A stretch of DNA of 25,470 nucleotides from DASWHK01 sp036398215 (lineage in GTDB: Bacteria; Acidobacteriota; UBA890): the NCBI GenBank assembly GCA_036398215.1, contig DASWHK010000053.1:1-25470 (forward strand), read 5' to 3'. The notes beneath the pieces were generated by a model that made no database searches, was not told the origin of the DNA, and was given only the letters and a program-made list of their open reading frames with translations. This document shows, in pieces, positions 21,982-25,470 of this stretch. Each line of letters opens with the position of its first letter. Position 1 is the first letter of the stretch. Both the position numbers and the translations under genes were made by a program.

Positions 21982-23085
21982 TCAATAGATCAGGACGCGC
22001 GTCTGCTCGATCCGCCGTGGCGTGAGGACGTTGAGCAACTCCGGCAGCAGCTCTTCGAGCGTCTCGACGAACATGTCGTCGGCCGGTATCTCGTCGTCGG
22101 CCGCGAACTCGCGACTGGCCTCGAGGTCCCCCTCCGCCACGATCGTGCCGTCGTCGCCGCGCAGCAGCACGTAGTGCAGCATGACGTCGTACTCGATGAT
22201 GTTGCGAAAGCGCGCCACCGTGGTGATCTCGCCGTTGGGGGCCCGCATCTGCTCCTCGACCACCCGCGCGTCGCTGCTGGACTCCAGGCCGATGCGGCCG
22301 CTGAAGATCAGGTCCGCCCGTGTTTCGGCGGCCATCTCCTTCCACATCTCGGCGTCCTGGAAGGGATCGGCCGCATTCGATGTGATTCTCCCGGGCAGGT
22401 CCACCGACTGCAGGAAGCTGCGCTGCACGATCCGGCGCCGGAAGTAGGCGACGGCCCGCGGACCCACCGGCACCGGCGCGTCCGGCGTGGTGACGATGAA
22501 GGGGCCGACGAGGATGCGGTTGAAGTCGGCGAGGTCGCGGCCTTCGGCCTCGGGCACCGAGATGGTGACCTCCAGCCGGCGGTCGCGGTCGTTTGTCCCG
22601 CCGGCGCCGGAATCCGGGTCGGGATCGCCTTCGACGGTCTCCGCGGTGCGGGCGGCGCGAAAGCTGTCGAGATTGGCGAGGATGTCGGCGCGAGCCTCGC
22701 CCGTGGCCAGCTCCAAGGCCTTTTCGTACAGCTCCCCGGCCTTGTCGTAGTCGCCCTCCCGCTCGTTGCGCACCGCCAGGTTGTTGTACCCGCAGGCAAC
22801 GGCGGCGTCGATGGCAATGGCCTTCATCCAGCGAAACTCCGCCTCTTCCCAACGGCCGGCGTCGGCGGCCCGCACGCCGTCCCTGCATTGGTCCCGCGCC
22901 CGGTCTTCATACTGCGCGTAGGCGGGCTCGGGGCCGATCAAGACGGCTGCGGCAACCGCCAGCAAGACCGCGGGGACGAGCCGCCCGCCGGGCATGCAGC
23001 GCCAGGCAAGTATCCGGCGCGAGGCGGGCCTCCGGCGATGGAACCGGTCTTCCGGCTGCGCTGTGAGGACTGAGAATGACGACAT
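21982..23085 (-). CDS. Exported TPR protein, possible CsgG-like C-terminal domain
   Basis: 367 residues from ATG 23085; GTG 23091 and ATG 22995 are alternatives, the last giving a textbook signal peptide straight away. The hydrophobic segment is 37-50 and cleavage is expected after AYA (57). TPR-like helices follow (DGVRAADAGRWEEAEFRWMKAI, split here by naming; GYNNLAVRNEREGDYDKAGELYEKAL likewise, about 69-125). After a Gly/Asp linker, residues 170-360 have alternating strands and helices (RILVGPFIVT, AVAYFRRRIVQRSFLQSVD, DLIFSGRIGLE, EYDVMLHYVLLRGDDGTIVAEGD) resembling the CsgG/lipoprotein fold that senses or assembles outer-membrane complexes; this is tentative. It is probably a periplasmic partner of the fusion protein encoded next. 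Confidence 0.8.
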   Translation of the reverse strand: MSSFSVLTAQPEDRFHRRRPASRRILAWRCMPGGRLVPAVLLAVAAAVLIGPEPAYAQYEDRARDQCRDGVRAADAGRWEEAEFRWMKAIAIDAAVACGYNNLAVRNEREGDYDKAGELYEKALELATGEARADILANLDSFRAARTAETVEGDPDPDSGAGGTNDRDRRLEVTISVPEAEGRDLADFNRILVGPFIVTTPDAPVPVGPRAVAYFRRRIVQRSFLQSVDLPGRITSNAADPFQDAEMWKEMAAETRADLIFSGRIGLESSSDARVVEEQMRAPNGEITTVARFRNIIEYDVMLHYVLLRGDDGTIVAEGDLEASREFAADDEIPADDMFVETLEELLPELLNVLTPRRIEQTRVLIY

Positions 23086-23156
23086 GAACACCTATCCCTC
23101 TCGGAGCAACGCGCCTGCGGGGACCCGAACGGAGGGGACTTTGGGGGGACCCCTTG

Positions 23157-23186
23157 ATTGTACTGACGCGCCGGTTTGCCTCGCAA
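23157..23186 (-). promoter_or_regulatory. Promoter candidate for the TPR/outer-membrane operon
   Basis: On the minus strand, TTGCGA (23181-23186), an 18-bp spacer and TACAAT (23157-23162), about 72 bp before the TPR gene start. Same architecture as the rplU promoter candidate. Confidence 0.5.
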
Positions 23187-23190
23187 GCGG

Positions 23191-23252
23191 AGCGTCGAGG
23201 GCATGTGTTGCGGCCAACAGGCCAGAAGAGGGCATGTGCCGCGGCCGACAGG
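23191..23252. repeat. Two 31-bp direct repeats with internal palindromes
   Basis: Units 23191-23221 and 23222-23252 share GAGGGCATGTG(T/C)(T/C)GCGGCC(A/G)ACAGG. The first contains TGTTG-CGGC-CAACA, a perfect 5-bp-arm palindrome. They sit directly upstream of the -35 box at 23181-23186, the position expected for an activator or operator. Confidence 0.65.
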
Positions 23253-23256
23253 CGTG

Positions 23257-23279
23257 AAAAAGCCCCGCCACCGGCGGGG
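23257..23279 (-). terminator. Rho-independent terminator reading leftward
   Basis: On the minus strand CCCCGCC-GGT-GGCGGGG (23263-23279) is followed by C and five T residues (23257-23261). It is a strong, compact hairpin with a T-tract. No minus-strand gene ends at its upstream side, so it may block antisense transcription coming through dprA from reaching the TPR-gene promoter. Confidence 0.7.
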
Positions 23280-23347
23280 ATCTACCACGACGACCCGGCC
23301 AGGAATGAAACCGCCGCCGCGGACAAAGCCCCCGCCGTGGCCGTCTC

Positions 23348-24310
23348 ATGGAATCGATGCGGCACTCTGACCGGCAGGCAAACCGAGAGCGAGCGACGGC
23401 GGGGCCCGGGAGGCCGGGCGCCCCCCGTGGGGCCTCGATCCTCGCCCTGGCCGACGACGCCTACCCCCGGCTGCTGCGGGAGATCAACGATCCGCCCGAC
23501 CGGATCTGGGTGAAGGGCAGCCTGCCGCACGGCCACGGGATCGCCGTCGTCGGCTCCCGCGCCTGCACGCCGTCCGGCCGCCGCATCGCCCACCGGCTGG
23601 GCGTCGATCTGGCCCGCGCCGGGCTGGTCGTGGTCTCGGGGCTGGCCCGGGGCATCGATTCCGCCGCCCACCGCGGCGCCCTGGACGGCGGCGGCGAGAC
23701 GATCGCGGTGCTGCCCTGCGGCATCGATCGCGTCTATCCGCCCGCCAACCGGGTCCTGGCCCGGCGCATCGCCGCCTCGGGGGCGCTGATCAGCGAGCTG
23801 GAGCCCGGCACCGAGGTGCGCAAGTCGAGCTTCGTGCAGCGCAACCGGATCATCGCGGGGCTGGCGCTGGCCGTGGTCGTCGTCGAGGCGGCACGTCAGA
23901 GCGGCGCCAAGATCACCGCGGCGTACGCGGCCGACTACGACCGCGAGCTGCTGGCGGTGCCGGGGTCCCTCGCCTCCGCGGTCAGCGAGGGCGCCATCGA
24001 GCTGTTGATCGACGGGGCGGCGATTTGTACGGGGGTCGAGTCCGTGCTCGAGCAACTGCGCCCCGCGGTCGCGAACCCGGCCCGCCGCCGACTCGAGCGC
24101 GCCCGCGGCTCCGGCGCCTCGACCATCGCCGGCCTCGACGACGCCGGCCGGGCCGTGCTCGAGGCCATCCCGGAGCGCGGCGGCTGCAGCGTCGACGGCC
24201 TGGCAAACGCCACCCGCCTGGGCGTCGGCACCTTGCTGGCGGTCTTGACGGATCTCGAAGTTCGAGGCTTGATACGTTCGGTGGGCAGCCAGCGCTACGA
24301 GCGTGCTTGA
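23348..24310 (+). CDS. dprA: DprA, DNA-processing protein for natural transformation
   Basis: 320 residues. DprA loads RecA onto incoming single-stranded DNA and shields it. The Rossmann core shows YPRLLREINDPPDRIWVKG, IAVVGSRACTPSGRR, VVSGLARGIDSAAHRGAL, IAVLPCGIDRVYPPAN and FVQRNRIIAGLALAVVVVEA, with QSGAKITAAYAADYDRELLAVPGS completing the nucleotide-binding pocket (split by naming). A winged-helix end (GGCSVDGLANATRLGVGTLLAVL, then RGLIRSVGSQRYER) matches the DML1-like domain. The usual N-terminal SAM-like domain is missing: only about 30 Arg/Gly-rich residues precede the core. No ribosome site stands before ATG 23348; ATG 23357 is an alternative. topA follows on the same strand, a frequent pairing. 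Confidence 0.95.
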   Translation: MESMRHSDRQANRERATAGPGRPGAPRGASILALADDAYPRLLREINDPPDRIWVKGSLPHGHGIAVVGSRACTPSGRRIAHRLGVDLARAGLVVVSGLARGIDSAAHRGALDGGGETIAVLPCGIDRVYPPANRVLARRIAASGALISELEPGTEVRKSSFVQRNRIIAGLALAVVVVEAARQSGAKITAAYAADYDRELLAVPGSLASAVSEGAIELLIDGAAICTGVESVLEQLRPAVANPARRRLERARGSGASTIAGLDDAGRAVLEAIPERGGCSVDGLANATRLGVGTLLAVLTDLEVRGLIRSVGSQRYERA

Positions 24311-24401
24311 CGCCGTGTGCTACCGTTTTTTGATCCTCTGGCGTCGGGGTTCGTCGATCGTACGCAACCCGGCGTCGTGACCAGGCCCCGGCCAAGGAAC
24401 C

Positions 24402-25470
24402 ATGGGAAAGTCGCTCGTCATCGTCGAATCGCCGGCGAAAGCGCGAACCATCAATCGCTACCTGGGTAGCGCCTTCGACGTGAAGGCATCGATGGGACAC
24501 GTGCGCGATCTGCCCAAGAAGGGCCTCGCCGTGGACGTCGATCACGGCTTCAAGCCCACCTACGAGCCCATCGAGGACAAGAAGAAGGTCATCAGCGAGC
24601 TGAAGCGAGCGGCCAAGCAGGCCGACACCCTGTACATCGCCACCGACCCCGATCGTGAGGGGGAGGCGATCGGCTGGCACCTGGTCGAGCTGCTCAATAC
24701 CGGCGACAAGCCGGTCGTCCGCGTCCTGCTCGAGGAGATCACCAAGGAGGGGGTCAAGAAGGCCTTCGACCACCCCGGCGAGCTCGACATCGACAAGGTC
24801 GAGGCCCAGCAGGCGCGCCGCATCCTCGACCGCCTGGTGGGCTACAAGATCTCGCCGCTGCTGTGGGACAAGGTGCGGCGCGGCATCTCCGCCGGGCGCG
24901 TTCAGTCGGTGGCGCTGCGGCTGGTGGTCGACCGCGAGCGCGAGATCGAGGCCTTCGTCCCCGAGGAGTACTGGTCACTCAAGGCCAGGCTCGAGGGCGA
25001 CGAGCCGCCGGTCTTCGAGGCCGAGCTGCAGCGCCGCGACGGCGACAAGCTCAGCGTTCCCGACGAGCAGGCGGCGCTGGCGATCCTCGCCGACCTCGGC
25101 GTCGCCGACCCGACGATCGAGACAGACGACGAGGGCAACGTCGTCGGCCTGAAGCCCTCGGGCGTCGAGTGGCCGGTCACCAAGGTCGAGGCCAAGGAGC
25201 GCAAGCGCACGCCCAAGCCACCGTTCACGACCTCCCAGTTGCAACAGGCCGCCGCCCAGCGGCTGCGCTTCGCGGTCCGCAAGACCATGCGGGTGGCCCA
25301 GCAGCTCTACGAGGGCATCGAGATCGGCGACGAGGGCTCGGTAGGCCTGATCACCTACATGCGCACCGACTCGACCCGGGTCTCGGCGCAATCGCAACAG
25401 GAGGCCAGGCAGGTCATCACCGAGAAGTACGGCAAGGACTTCGCGATGGCGAAGCCGCGCACCTACAAGG
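24402..25470 (+). CDS. topA: Topoisomerase I (type IA), N-terminal part
   Basis: 356 codons to the window edge; the gene continues beyond. TopA relaxes negative supercoils by transient 5'-phosphotyrosine cleavage of one strand. The Toprim domain starts LVIVESPAKARTINRYLG (5-22) and holds Mg ligands in DPDREGE (82-88). Domain II/IV features include QQARRILDRLVGYKISPLLW and GISAGRVQSVALRLVVDRE. The catalytic tyrosine is Tyr319 in ITYMRTDS, the same number as in Escherichia coli. AAGGA stands just before ATG 24402. The 91-bp gap after dprA has a T6 run but no stem, so read-through from dprA is likely. Confidence 0.98.
   Translation, partial: MGKSLVIVESPAKARTINRYLGSAFDVKASMGHVRDLPKKGLAVDVDHGFKPTYEPIEDKKKVISELKRAAKQADTLYIATDPDREGEAIGWHLVELLNTGDKPVVRVLLEEITKEGVKKAFDHPGELDIDKVEAQQARRILDRLVGYKISPLLWDKVRRGISAGRVQSVALRLVVDREREIEAFVPEEYWSLKARLEGDEPPVFEAELQRRDGDKLSVPDEQAALAILADLGVADPTIETDDEGNVVGLKPSGVEWPVTKVEAKERKRTPKPPFTTSQLQQAAAQRLRFAVRKTMRVAQQLYEGIEIGDEGSVGLITYMRTDSTRVSAQSQQEARQVITEKYGKDFAMAKPRTYK

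Noticed and set aside
23191..23252. Possible mini-CRISPR of two repeats
   Set aside because: Only two 31-bp units without distinct spacers; palindromic content and position before a promoter fit operators better.
24311..24401. T6 run after dprA as a terminator
   Set aside because: No stem-loop precedes the T run within a sensible distance.
1..25470. tRNA, rRNA, riboswitch, transposase and integrase genes
   Set aside because: No T-loop-like GTTCGA context with a cloverleaf, no rRNA signature, no recognisable riboswitch core, and no DDE or tyrosine-recombinase motif was found on either strand by reading.

Overview
The window is high-GC chromosomal DNA. It suggests a member of the Acidobacteriota or a close relative, possibly Thermoanaerobaculia-like. 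The main clue is a duplicated FtsX/MacB-type permease with an N-terminal prefix domain and no ATPase beside it, preceded by a PadR repressor. This 'ADOP plus PadR' pair is characteristic of that phylum. The organism is diderm: there is an outer-membrane barrel protein, a LapA/LapB-type protein and lipoproteins. The taxonomic call is inference.

Layout. Positions 1-2939 (+): the tail of a probable crotonase-family enzyme, an exported M20 amidohydrolase of the hydantoinase/carbamoylase type, and an exported D-amino-acid-oxidase-like flavoprotein whose domain order appears circularly permuted. Positions 2940-7010 form an accessory patch: a vestigial antitoxin fragment, a duplicated-domain lipoprotein, a small membrane protein, a small gene followed by a truncated nucleotidyltransferase, an orphan 351-residue gene, a complete RelE/HigB-like toxin with its XRE antitoxin, and tandem repeats. 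Positions 7027-10202 (-): the ADOP permease and its PadR regulator, with two operator-like palindromes. Positions 10229-11516: a 14-bp tandem repeat array, then an enolase-superfamily enzyme.

Positions 11728-18073 hold housekeeping genes, all on the minus strand: ComF-family phosphoribosyltransferase, a LapA-LapB fusion with TPRs and a zinc ribbon, a DksA-type factor, and a ribosome/GTPase operon read in the order rplU-rpmA-obg-nadD-rsfS-rlmH with short gaps or overlaps. Positions 18074-23085 (-) hold a coiled-coil protein, a very large metallopeptidase/TolB-propeller/outer-membrane-barrel protein, and a periplasmic TPR protein encoded just before it. A regulatory region with operator-like repeats separates these from dprA and the start of topA (+), which runs off the window.

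Most notable: (1) the permuted oxidase; (2) a dispersed palindromic element of about 45 bp in three clear copies (11514, 14039, 18828), two of which start at a stop codon; (3) the peptidase-propeller-barrel fusion; (4) the LapA-LapB fusion; (5) toxin-antitoxin debris beside an intact system. No tRNA, rRNA, CRISPR array, transposase or prophage gene was seen. No gene-free stretch exceeds 300 bases.
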